This document shows, piece after piece, positions 1-7,409 of a stretch of DNA of 8,495 nucleotides; position 1 is the stretch's first letter, and every line of letters begins with the position of its first letter. Source of the DNA: Pseudomonadota bacterium (GTDB taxonomy: Bacteria; Pseudomonadota; Alphaproteobacteria; UBA8366; JADFVY01). Position numbers and translations under genes: made by a program. Where the stretch lies: contig DAOVHN010000074.1 in assembly GCA_030671915.1 (NCBI GenBank), positions 1 to 8,495 on the forward strand, read 5' to 3'. The notes beneath the pieces were generated by a model. It was not told where the DNA came from and did no database searches. It saw only the letters and a program-made list of their open reading frames with translations.

Positions 1-207
1 ACTTTTGGGATCGATGCCGACGATAACCAGGTCACCGCTGGCCTCGCGGCCGGCCAGTTCGAACCGGGTATCCGTCAGCACTCTTTCGACAGGATCCAGA
101 ATGCCGGCAAGGTACAACAACGATACGACGGCTGCCGTCGCAAGCGAATGCAGCCACCGGGGCCGCTTCATGCGGCGGCCATGCACTCTATTGCTTCCCT
201 GGCGCAT
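1..207 (-). CDS. CHASE2-domain sensor protein, N-terminal fragment
   Basis: The frame is open from an ATG at 207 to the left edge, giving the first 69 residues of a longer protein. Residues 1-19 are basic, about 20-37 form a hydrophobic helix, and the chain then reads LDPVERVLTDTRFELAG followed by GDLVIVGIDPKS. That pattern (membrane helix, D-x-RF, then a V-I-V-x-I-D strand) is the usual start of a CHASE2 extracytoplasmic sensor domain. CHASE2 proteins normally continue with three more membrane helices and a cytoplasmic output such as GGDEF/EAL, adenylate cyclase or a kinase. The output domain lies outside the window, so the signalling role is not known. Start choice: AGAGG sits nine bases before ATG 207, whereas the internal Met13 has no such site. 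The protein is inner-membrane by inference. The fragment is short, so the family call is probable rather than certain. Confidence 0.72.
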   Translation of the reverse strand, partial: MRQGSNRVHGRRMKRPRWLHSLATAAVVSLLYLAGILDPVERVLTDTRFELAGREASGDLVIVGIDPKS

Positions 208-240
208 CGATCCCTACCTCTTCACGGTCAACCCGGCATC

Positions 241-268
241 AGGCCCTAATCCACATTGACCAGGGCCT
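241..268. repeat. Short inverted repeat before the CHASE2 gene
   Basis: AGGCCCT at 241-247 is matched by AGGGCCT at 262-268, a 7-bp stem with a 14-base loop. It lies between the acidic ORF (stop at 290) and the CHASE2 start (207), both on the minus strand. No T-run follows on the minus strand, so it is not a standard intrinsic terminator. It could be a leader hairpin or an operator, or chance. Confidence 0.3.
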
Positions 269-289
269 ACCAGGCGATGCCCCCCTGGC

Positions 290-559
290 TCAATCGTCTT
301 TTTCGTCTCTTTCATCCGACTCGCCACCATCGAGAGAGTCGGGGGAATCAGGAGAATCGGGAGAGTCGGGGGAATCCGGAGAGTCCGAAGAACCGCCACC
401 GTCCCGTTCGTCCGCCTCGTCGGTTTCGTCGGCTTCATTCTCCTCGCCGTCTTCACCGCCTTCGCCATCGCCAACGCTATCAGCGCGATTGTTCCGCCCT
501 TCAGGGCCAAAGCCGAAATCCTGATGGGGTCGAACATGGCAACCTCCTGCTTCCGGCAT
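290..559 (-). CDS. Small acidic Ser-Pro-Asp repeat protein, frame and start uncertain
   Basis: I do not recognise this gene. In this frame the C-terminal half is extremely acidic: runs of Glu/Asp, then six Ser-Pro-Asp-type units, then an Asp/Glu/Lys tail and TGA at 290. Base differences between the repeat units fall on third codon positions of this frame and are silent, apart from one Pro-to-Leu, which argues that this frame is translated. The first half looks poor as protein, and ATG 559 has only a weak GGGAAG upstream. The best start signal nearby, AGGAGG six bases before ATG 537, opens the next frame and encodes MFDPIRISALALKGGTIALI..., a convincing single membrane helix. A -1 shift after that helix would join a membrane anchor to the acidic tail, about 80 residues in all. 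The shift could be an assembly error, a mutation or real frameshifting; no canonical slippery heptamer is visible near the helix end. The frame-0 alternative (537-214) has an odd Ile/Pro/Thr-rich tail. Confidence 0.45.
   Translation of the reverse strand: MPEAGGCHVRPHQDFGFGPEGRNNRADSVGDGEGGEDGEENEADETDEADERDGGGSSDSPDSPDSPDSPDSPDSLDGGESDERDEKDD
334..387. repeat. Six-unit 9-bp tandem repeat (27-bp higher-order unit)
   Basis: Six head-to-tail 9-base units close to GAGAGTCGG run from 334 to 387. Units 1-3 and 4-6 match each other at 24 of 27 positions, which suggests duplication of a 27-bp block. Read on the minus strand they encode the Ser-Pro-Asp repeats of the acidic ORF. A unit length that is a multiple of three keeps any reading frame when copy number changes. 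Confidence 0.85.
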
Positions 560-765
560 AGGCTTCCCACACTATGTGTGGTTAATGATTTTTCCCACTG
601 CAACCATAGCGGAAAATAGCGGATTTGTAAGAAATACAGATTCAAATTTAATTCGTTTAAGTTATTCATTTTTCTAAAATTTTATTGAATTGGCCAAAGG
701 GAAAGTTCCCATGTCCTAAACACGGCCATCGGCGCAACTCGACTGGACCGCCCGGCAACGCCTGA
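538..765. promoter_or_regulatory. AT-rich intergenic region upstream of the acidic ORF
   Basis: This stretch between the DUF938 gene (stop at 766) and the acidic ORF is much more AT-rich than its surroundings, especially 640-690, as expected for a promoter on the minus strand. It contains a perfect palindrome, CCACAC-TAT-GTGTGG, at 567-581, which ends seven bases before ATG 559 and about thirty before ATG 537. It also has ATAGCGGA in tandem (606-622 region) and a GGGAA-AG-TTCCC dyad at 699-710. No convincing -35/-10 pair could be fixed by eye and no other gene is supported here. The palindrome is the best operator or leader-hairpin candidate. Confidence 0.4.
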
Positions 766-1434
766 CTACCCTGCCCGCTTCCGGAATATCAGGGAGAAAT
801 TGTTGGCCGGCATCGCGACCGTGCTTTCCAGTGTCATCCCCTGTGCGCCGGCAACGGCGGCGACCTCCCCCATGTCCCGAATGCCCCAGGCCGAATCCCG
901 GCTGCGCAGGGACTCGTCGAAGGCCGCATTGCTGGGCGCGGTATGCTTTCCGTCGCGCATATAGGGACCGTAGAGGTACAGCAAGCCGCTTTCACGCAAC
1001 AGCCGACCGGCGCCGCACAGCAGGCCTTCGCAGGCCACCCAGGGCGCGATGTGAACCATGTTGATGCAGACGACAAGGTCGAGTTTATCGGCGATGCCCA
1101 TATGCCAGCCGGATTCCATGACGTTCAGGTCTAGCGGCGACAGCAGGTTCGCGAACCCTGGTTCCTCCGCCCAAGCGGCGATGCTGGTCCTGGCCGCCGG
1201 GTCCGGGTCGCTTGGCTGCCAGTCGACGCCGGGAAAGGCCTCGGCGAAGGCGGCGGCATGCTGCCCGGTGCCGCTGGCTACCTCGAGCGCCCGGCCCGTT
1301 TCCGACAAGACGCCACGCAGGATGTCCAGGATGGGCCCGGTGTTGCGCCCTGCCGCCGGCGCATGGTGCCTGCGCGAAGCGCGGGTCTCCTCGCTTACCG
1401 CGACCAGATAAGGCGAATGGGGTTTGTCAATCAA
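766..1434 (-). CDS. DUF938 SAM-dependent methyltransferase
   Basis: A 222-residue protein of the DUF938 family, class I SAM-dependent methyltransferases whose substrate is unknown to me. The N-terminal RRHHAPAAGRN (21-31) and the SAM-binding motif I LEVASGTGQH (50-59) are typical. They are followed by an acidic region around DPDP (76-79), the INMVHIAPW strand (124-132), YLYGPY (153-158), the SNAAFDESLRSRD loop (168-180) and the terminal MPANNFSLIFRK (208-219) characteristic of the family. Start choice: an upstream ATG-type extension to 1581 would add about 49 residues unlike the family and overlap the divergent gene. TTG at 1434 has AGAGGA eight bases upstream and gives the usual family length. 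It is predicted cytoplasmic. It is divergent from the FemAB-like gene with about 125 bp between starts, and no operon partner is visible downstream. Confidence 0.88.
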   Translation of the reverse strand: MIDKPHSPYLVAVSEETRASRRHHAPAAGRNTGPILDILRGVLSETGRALEVASGTGQHAAAFAEAFPGVDWQPSDPDPAARTSIAAWAEEPGFANLLSPLDLNVMESGWHMGIADKLDLVVCINMVHIAPWVACEGLLCGAGRLLRESGLLYLYGPYMRDGKHTAPSNAAFDESLRSRDSAWGIRDMGEVAAVAGAQGMTLESTVAMPANNFSLIFRKRAG

Positions 1435-1465
1435 TGGCCCGATCCTCTGCTGCCGTGCTTTCGGA

Positions 1466-1494
1466 TGAATTGAACCTCCAACTGGCGATGTCAA
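1466..1494 (-). promoter_or_regulatory. Possible promoter for the DUF938 methyltransferase
   Basis: On the minus strand a perfect TTGACA (1494-1489) is followed after 17 bases by AATTCA (1471-1466), a poor -10. It would place transcription start near 1459, about 25 bases before the TTG start at 1434, leaving room for the AGAGGA ribosome site. The -10 match is weak. Confidence 0.35.
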
Positions 1495-1508
1495 GCATAT
1501 GCAATGAC

Positions 1509-1536
1509 TTGTTTGCGCCCCGCATTGACCTAATCT
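1509..1536 (+). promoter_or_regulatory. Possible promoter for the FemAB-like gene
   Basis: TTGTTT (1509-1514) and TAATCT (1531-1536) are separated by 16 bases. Initiation near 1543 would fall downstream of the GTG at 1537 but upstream of the ATG at 1561, so it supports the ATG start. This is a by-eye match and not verified. Confidence 0.35.
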
Positions 1537-1560
1537 GTGTTCAGGATTGAGCTGGAGCGG

Positions 1561-2724
1561 ATGCCGGACGGAAGCGAACATATATCGGTCAGGGTGGCGG
1601 AACGGATCGCCGCGATCGGCGAGGCCGATTGGGACGCCTGCGCCGGCGGCAACGACCCGTTCCTGTCATATGCGTTTCTCGGCGCGCTGGAGGAGGCCGG
1701 GTGCGTCTCGGCGGAAAGCGGCTGGCTGCCGCGCCATCTGGCGGTCGACGCGCCGAATGGCGGCGTCATGGCCGTCGCGCCGCTCTATGTGAAGGGGCAC
1801 AGCCAGGGCGAATATGTCTTCGACTGGGGCTGGGCCGACGCCTATGAGCGCGCCGGCGGGCGATATTATCCCAAGCTGCAATGTGCCGTGCCCTTCACGC
1901 CCGCGCCCGGCAGGCGGCTGCTGGCGAAGCCCGGACCAAACGCGGCCATGGCCGAGGCAACGCTGGCGGCGGGTATGGAAGAAATAGCCGAACGCCATGG
2001 CTTGAGCTCCGTCCATGTCACCTTCTTGCCGGAAGACCAGGCGGCGCGCCTTGGCGAGCGCGGCTGGCTGGTGCGACACGGCATACAGTATCACTGGCGC
2101 AATCAAGGCTATCGCGATTTCGACGATTTTCTGGGCGCGCTGATGAGCCGCAAGCGCAAATCCATCGCGAAGGAGCGCCGGCGTGTGGCCGAGGCCGGCA
2201 TCCGCACGCCTATCCTCTGCGGTGACGATATCAAGTCCCGCCACTGGGACGCCTTCCACCGGTTCTATGTCGACACCTACGATCGTAAATGGGGCTATCC
2301 CTACCTGAACAGGGAGTTTTTCGAGCTGCTGACGGAACGGCTTGGCGATCGGGTCGTGCTGGTGATGGCGGAACGGGAGGGACGGTTGATCGCAGGCGCC
2401 CTGAATCTGCGCGGGGCCGATGCGCTATACGGCCGCAACTGGGGCGCCGGGGCCGATTACCGGTTCCTGCATTTCGAGGCCTGCTATTACCGCGCCATCG
2501 ACTTCGCCATAGAGCATGGGCTGGAACGGGTCGAGGCCGGCACCCAAGGCCCGCACAAGGTGCAGCGCGGCTACGAGCCGGTCCGCACTTTCAGCGCCCA
2601 CCTGATCCGCGACCCGGGCCTGCGTGAGCCGGTCGCGGATTTCATCCGCCGCGAGTCGCGGCAGGTCACCTGCGAGATGGAGGCCATGGCCGGATTGACA
2701 CCTTACCGGCGCGGCGAAGAGTGA
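1561..2724 (+). CDS. FemAB-like/GNAT-fold acyltransferase (DUF482, COG3146)
   Basis: A 387-residue protein of the DUF482 group, named in databases as peptidoglycan biosynthesis/recognition or GNAT-family N-acetyltransferase. The fold is two GNAT-like lobes related to FemABX. The donor and acceptor are not established, and any link to the cell wall is inference from the name. Family segments seen in order: NDPFLSYAFLGALEEAGC (31-48), SGWLPRHL (53-60), EYVFDWGWADAYER (84-97), YYPKLQCAVPFTPAPGRRLL (102-121), IQYHWRNQGYRDFDDFL (175-191), SRKRKSIAKERRRV (196-209), YDRKWGYPYLN (240-250) and the terminal EAGTQGPHKVQRGYEPV (325-341). Length is normal for the family. Start: ATG 1561 has GGAG five bases upstream; GTG 1537, eight codons earlier, has no ribosome site and is possible but less likely. 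There is no signal peptide, so it is predicted cytoplasmic. Confidence 0.92.
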   Translation: MPDGSEHISVRVAERIAAIGEADWDACAGGNDPFLSYAFLGALEEAGCVSAESGWLPRHLAVDAPNGGVMAVAPLYVKGHSQGEYVFDWGWADAYERAGGRYYPKLQCAVPFTPAPGRRLLAKPGPNAAMAEATLAAGMEEIAERHGLSSVHVTFLPEDQAARLGERGWLVRHGIQYHWRNQGYRDFDDFLGALMSRKRKSIAKERRRVAEAGIRTPILCGDDIKSRHWDAFHRFYVDTYDRKWGYPYLNREFFELLTERLGDRVVLVMAEREGRLIAGALNLRGADALYGRNWGAGADYRFLHFEACYYRAIDFAIEHGLERVEAGTQGPHKVQRGYEPVRTFSAHLIRDPGLREPVADFIRRESRQVTCEMEAMAGLTPYRRGEE

Positions 2725-2824
2725 CATCTTTCTCCACTGTATTGCCCGTTCCGTGTCATTTAGCCGCCTTATTTGATTGCCACTCTCACATCACTGCCAA
2801 GACGCAAAGAGGTTCAGTGAGAAG

Positions 2825-2986
2825 ATGATGAGAATAAGCAGCCAGTTTCCGGTTCCCTGTCAGCGCAAAGCCGCCGCTTGGCGGCGCATGGGCGCAAGCG
2901 GGCGGATGCTGGCCGGCTATATCGCCTTTTTCACCGTCGCACTGCTGATCTTCGATGCAATGATTCTTCTGTCTCTCCTGCCCTGA
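2825..2986 (+). CDS. Possible small single-helix membrane protein
   Basis: I do not recognise this ORF. From ATG 2825 it encodes 53 residues: a basic N-terminal half (several Arg/Lys, 1-27) and a strongly hydrophobic helix GYIAFFTVALLIFDAMILLS near the C-terminus (about 31-50), ending ...LLP. The positive-inside pattern would leave the N-terminus in the cytoplasm. ATG 2828 is directly adjacent and could be the true start; a TTG at 2777 would add 16 unremarkable residues. The ribosome site is weak (AGAGG well upstream, or GAGAAG next to ATG). In its favour are the clean membrane segment and the strong terminator about 55 bases after its stop. It follows the FemAB-like gene by 100 bases on the same strand. 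It could equally be an untranslated 3' region. Confidence 0.4.
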   Translation: MMRISSQFPVPCQRKAAAWRRMGASGRMLAGYIAFFTVALLIFDAMILLSLLP

Positions 2987-3042
2987 TCCACCATCGAGGA
3001 TCATAAAGGTGGTGGTATCTCCCCCACCGCCCCGGGCCAAAG

Positions 3043-3083
3043 GAAAGGGCCGCCGCAGTCCCCCGCGACGGCCCTTTCTCTTT
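3043..3083. terminator. Bidirectional intrinsic terminator between the small ORF and clpA
   Basis: GAAAGGGCCGCCGC (3043-3056) pairs with GCGACGGCCCTTTC (3065-3078) with one mismatch, forming a 14-bp stem with an 8-base loop. On the plus strand it runs into TTTCTCTTT, and on the minus strand into TTTCCTTT. It can therefore end both the plus-strand transcript and the clpSA transcript, whose last stop is at 3112. Confidence 0.85.
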
Positions 3084-3111
3084 ACCGGGCCAAACTGTTA
3101 AGGGATAATCC

Positions 3112-5411
<2,300 letters not shown>

Positions 5412-5415
<4 letters not shown>

Positions 5416-5738
5416 TCCTTTTCAAGCGTGCATTGCAGCGGGTGTCCATTTTCCTGTGCGAAATCCATCACCAGGGTCACTTTCGTCTCGGCGATCTCAT
5501 ATGTAAACACGCCGCATATGCCGACTCCCCGGCGATGGACATGCCACATAATTCGAGTCGCCTCCTCTATATTTTTACCGAAAAACCTTTCCAGTACGTC
5601 AACAACGAACTCCATGGGCGTATAATCGTCGTTTAGCATAAGCACTTTGTACATGGATGGCTTCTTGGTTTTCGCGCGCGGGCGCACGACAACCCCGGTA
5701 CCAGGCTCATTCCCGCTATTATTATCCTTGCCGGCCAT
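5412..5738 (-). CDS. clpS: ATP-dependent Clp protease adaptor ClpS
   Basis: A 108-residue N-recognin that binds proteins with N-terminal Leu, Phe, Tyr or Trp and hands them to ClpA. A flexible N-terminal extension (1-27) precedes the folded core beginning [19 protein letters not shown] (27-45). The binding-pocket residues known from E. coli ClpS are all present at a +2 offset: N36, D37, D38, T40, M42, M64, V67, H68 and L101. The conserved [12 protein letters not shown] (76-87) and the terminal CTLEKE are also intact, so it should be functional. It ends in a 4-base overlap with clpA, the usual alphaproteobacterial operon. The ribosome site before ATG 5738 is weak by eye. The N-terminal extension carries the Lys/Arg stretch RPRAKTKK (19-26), consistent with the tail that engages the ClpA pore. 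Confidence 0.98.
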
Positions 5739-5766
5739 TTCGTGAACCCGATTGCTCTCACTCCAT

Positions 5767-5784
5767 GGATTATATTGGATTATA
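5767..5784 (-). promoter_or_regulatory. Tandem -10 hexamers upstream of clpS
   Basis: GGATTATA occurs twice, at 5767-5774 and 5777-5784, exactly 10 bp apart. On the minus strand each copy gives a perfect TATAAT. Starts would fall near 5762 or 5772, leaving a 23-34 base leader before clpS. No good -35 was found at 16-18 bp from either copy. The arrangement suggests overlapping promoters for clpSA, within the divergent spacer shared with the plus-strand methyltransferase. Confidence 0.45.
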
Positions 5785-5820
5785 ACCGTCCGAGAAAAGG
5801 GGCGTAACGGAGTAAAGCGA

Positions 5821-6594
5821 TTGTTGCAAGATTTAGGCCGTTTGCTGCGCAGGGTGAGAGCGGCGAATCTGGACGCTGGCGAGGTCTATGGCACACGGCA
5901 AAACGCGCTCCACGCAACGCGGCCAGCTATCATCGGCGGTGCATTCGCCTGCCCTGTTTGCGGTGGGCGATTCCGACGTTTCCTGCCGTTCGGCCTGAAT
6001 GGCCGTCGCAATGCGCGTTGCCCGGGCTGCGGCTCGCTGGAGCGGCATCGTTTCATGTGGCTGCATCTGCGCGACCGCCACCAGCTGCTGCAACGGCGGC
6101 CCAGGCTGCTTCATATAGCGCCGGAACATTGCATCCGGGATGCGCTGGCCGCCAATCCGGCGCTGCGTTATGTCTCGGTCGACATGTACGACCCGGCCGT
6201 GGACCGGGCCGCGGACCTGACCGCCCTGCCCTTTCGCGACGAATCCTTCGATTTCGCGATTTGCAGTCATGTGCTGGAACATATCGAGGACGACCGGGCG
6301 GCGATGGAAGAGCTATTTCGTGTGCTTGTCCCCGGCGGCCGCGCCGTGGTGATGGTGCCGATCGAAATGGACCGCCCGCAAACTTACGAGGATAGCTCGA
6401 TCGATAGCGCGGCCGGCCGCAACGAGGCTTTCGGCCATCCCTACCATGTCCGGGTATGCGGCGCCGATTACCCCGACCGCCTGCGCCAGGCCGGCTTCAC
6501 GGTAAGGCTGATATTCAGTCGATCCATGGCGCCCCACATGCGCCGCTTCTGGCGGATCAACAAGACCGTCCTGTTCGACTGCAGGAAGCCGTAA
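5821..6594 (+). CDS. Zinc-ribbon class I SAM-dependent methyltransferase
   Basis: A 257-residue protein. Residues 44-70 hold a zinc-ribbon-like CPVC...CPGC array (Cys44, 47, 67, 70), followed by a Methyltransf_11-type domain. That domain has LLHIAPEH (97-104) at the motif I position, VSVDMYDP (118-125) with the acidic ribose-binding Asp, then [20 protein letters not shown] (132-151), LEHIEDD and [12 protein letters not shown] (169-180). Motif I lacks the classical glycine-rich G-x-G; the LHIAPE form is known in a group of zinc-ribbon methyltransferases, but the substrate is unknown to me. Start: TTG 5821 has CGGAG eight bases upstream and starts the protein shortly before the conserved region; an upstream TTG at 5752 would add 23 residues and run into the clpS leader. 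The TTG at 5824 is a further possibility. It is divergent from clpSA. Its TAA stop lies at the left flank of a long palindrome. Confidence 0.85.
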   Translation: MLQDLGRLLRRVRAANLDAGEVYGTRQNALHATRPAIIGGAFACPVCGGRFRRFLPFGLNGRRNARCPGCGSLERHRFMWLHLRDRHQLLQRRPRLLHIAPEHCIRDALAANPALRYVSVDMYDPAVDRAADLTALPFRDESFDFAICSHVLEHIEDDRAAMEELFRVLVPGGRAVVMVPIEMDRPQTYEDSSIDSAAGRNEAFGHPYHVRVCGADYPDRLRQAGFTVRLIFSRSMAPHMRRFWRINKTVLFDCRKP

Positions 6595-6652
6595 TACCAA
6601 AGCCCGCTGATAAAGACCCATCAAATGAATCTTTATCAGCGGGCTTTGGTAT
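6594..6652. repeat. 59-bp near-perfect palindrome at the methyltransferase stop
   Basis: Two 23-base arms, 6594-6616 (starting ATACCAAAGCCCGC) and 6630-6652 (ending GCGGGCTTTGGTAT), are perfectly complementary around a 13-base loop that itself holds CAT-CAA-ATG. Neither strand has a T-run after the stem, so it is unlike the other terminators here. TAA stands on both sides when the ends are taken as TACC...GGTA (6592-6594 and 6652-6654), which resembles a 3-bp target duplication. It could act as a terminator in both directions, or be a dispersed palindromic element. The repeat itself is certain; its nature is not. Confidence 0.9.
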
Positions 6653-6663
6653 AATATCAGGGC

Positions 6664-6697
6664 AAAGAAAACGGCCCGGCGGATAACCACCGGGCCG
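6664..6697 (-). terminator. Intrinsic terminator of the phasin gene
   Basis: On the minus strand CGGCCCGGTGG pairs with CCGCCGGGCCG across TTAT (6697-6672), an 11-bp stem with one mismatch, followed directly by TTTTCTTTG. It begins about 29 bases after the phasin stop. Confidence 0.87.
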
Positions 6698-6725
6698 CTT
6701 CGTATCGGTATTGCCGTTCAGGCGA

Positions 6726-7193
6726 TCAGGCGGCGAGCTTGCCGGCCTTCGCGACCGCGGCAGTAAACTGCTGCTGGATCGGCTGGAACGCCTCGTTGGC
6801 GACCTTCAGCGACAGTTCGGAAAGCTTCGTGCTTTCGCTGAGCGACTTGTCGAAGCTCTTGCGCGCGATTTCGCCCTGGAGTTCAACGGCTTCGTTGAAG
6901 GATTTGGCCGAAAAAAGAGCCTTGGCGGCCTCGCTGTTGGCCTCGGCGGTCTCCTGGGCAAGAGCCAGATACGCCTTGCCGAAATCCTCGGCGCCCTTGG
7001 CCCAGATCTCGCCGGCCTTGATCAGCGCGTCCACGCCGTCTTTCTGGAAGGCGGCGAATTCGCCATAGCCCTTGACGACGGCCTCATTGGCCTTTTCGAC
7101 CTGCGCCTTGGTGGTTTCAACGACCTGCTCGTAAACTTCAACAGGCGCTTCGACGGCTTTCGGCGCGGCCTTGCTCTTGCTCTGGGTGCTCAT
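6726..7193 (-). CDS. Phasin family protein (PHA granule-associated)
   Basis: A 155-residue, Ala/Glu/Lys-rich, almost wholly helical protein of the phasin family (TIGR01841/Phasin_2 type). Phasins coat polyhydroxyalkanoate granules and control granule number and size. After a short Lys/Ala/Pro N-terminus (1-17), amphipathic helices run from about 18 to 150 with recurring patterns YEQVVETTKAQVEKANEA (21-38), GYGEFAAFQKDGVDALIKAG (42-61) and AKSFNEAVELQGEIARKSFD (96-115). The last of these, with SLSESTKLSELSLKVANEAFQPI after it, is the most family-specific part. There are no cysteines and no signal peptide. Length is typical. Start ATG 7193 has AAAAGGA seven bases upstream. It is a single-gene unit with its own terminator and a promoter whose repeats suggest control by a PhaR-type repressor. 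Confidence 0.92.
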   Translation of the reverse strand: MSTQSKSKAAPKAVEAPVEVYEQVVETTKAQVEKANEAVVKGYGEFAAFQKDGVDALIKAGEIWAKGAEDFGKAYLALAQETAEANSEAAKALFSAKSFNEAVELQGEIARKSFDKSLSESTKLSELSLKVANEAFQPIQQQFTAAVAKAGKLAA

Positions 7194-7218
7194 GGCATAA
7201 TCCTTTTCGCATGGGGTT

Positions 7219-7235
7219 TGGCGGTTATGCCGCCA
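7219..7235 (-). promoter_or_regulatory. Hairpin in the phasin leader
   Basis: TGGCGG (7219-7224) and CCGCCA (7230-7235) form a perfect 6-bp stem with a 5-base loop in the predicted untranslated leader, about 12 bases upstream of the phasin ribosome site. It might stabilise the mRNA or modulate initiation; no function is shown. Confidence 0.45.
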
Positions 7236-7247
7236 GTCTGTATTTTG

Positions 7248-7296
7248 TTGCGGTGCAGCATTCTGGTCAATTTAATATTGCAGTGCACAATGTCAA
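7248..7296 (-). promoter_or_regulatory. Phasin promoter with two PhaR-like operator repeats
   Basis: On the minus strand a perfect TTGACA (7296-7291) and TAAATT (7274-7269) are 16 bp apart, giving a start near 7262. Two 13-base sites, TTGCAGTGCACAA (7278-7290) and TTGCGGTGCAGCA (7248-7260), match at 10 positions and begin exactly 30 bp apart. The first fills the -35/-10 spacer and the second lies just past the predicted start. TGC/GCA dyads of this kind are the reported targets of PhaR, the PHA-sensing repressor of phasin genes. PhaR itself is not in the window. A second TTGACC (7270-7265) could give an alternative promoter. Confidence 0.6.
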
Positions 7297-7355
7297 GAGT
7301 TTTTTAGCCATCTTTTCGCCAATCGAATGAAGTCAATCCCGGTACTGCAGGGCAC

Positions 7356-7384
7356 AAAAAAGGGGGCGGCCCGAAGCCGCCCCC
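7356..7384 (-). terminator. Intrinsic terminator of the outer-membrane protein gene
   Basis: On the minus strand GGGGGCGGC, loop TTCGG, GCCGCCCCC (7384-7362), a perfect 9-bp stem, is followed by six T (7361-7356). It starts about 25 bases after the stop at 7410. This is a textbook rho-independent terminator. Confidence 0.95.
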
Positions 7385-7409
7385 GCCTTGATATCCATGA
7401 TCGTTGCGA

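Noticed and set aside
5..559. Plus-strand open frames at 5-259 and 256-561
   Set aside because: The first is the shadow of the CHASE2 fragment. The second is Arg/Pro/His-rich, opposite the acidic repeat ORF, and the repeat variation is not silent in that frame.
606..622. AAAATAGCGGA shared between the 611-623 region and 8118-8128
   Set aside because: An 11-base match in an 8.5-kb window is expected several times by chance, and the genes downstream are unrelated.
648..660. CtrA-like TTAA pairs at 648-660, and again at 8164-8177
   Set aside because: Spacing is 5 and 6 bases rather than the 7 of the CtrA consensus, in AT-rich DNA where TTAA is expected by chance.
538..669. Extension of the ATG 537 frame upstream to 669
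   Set aside because: It would read through the AT-rich promoter-like region and add 44 residues before the AGGAGG-led start. Composition there is unlike coding DNA of this genome.
699..710. GGGAA-AG-TTCCC dyad as terminator of the DUF938 gene
   Set aside because: The two-base loop cannot form a stable hairpin, the stem is only 5 bp, and it lies more than 50 bases after the stop.
1435..1581. Longer start for the DUF938 methyltransferase at 1581
   Set aside because: The extra residues do not resemble the family, would overlap the divergent gene's start, and would run through both predicted promoters.
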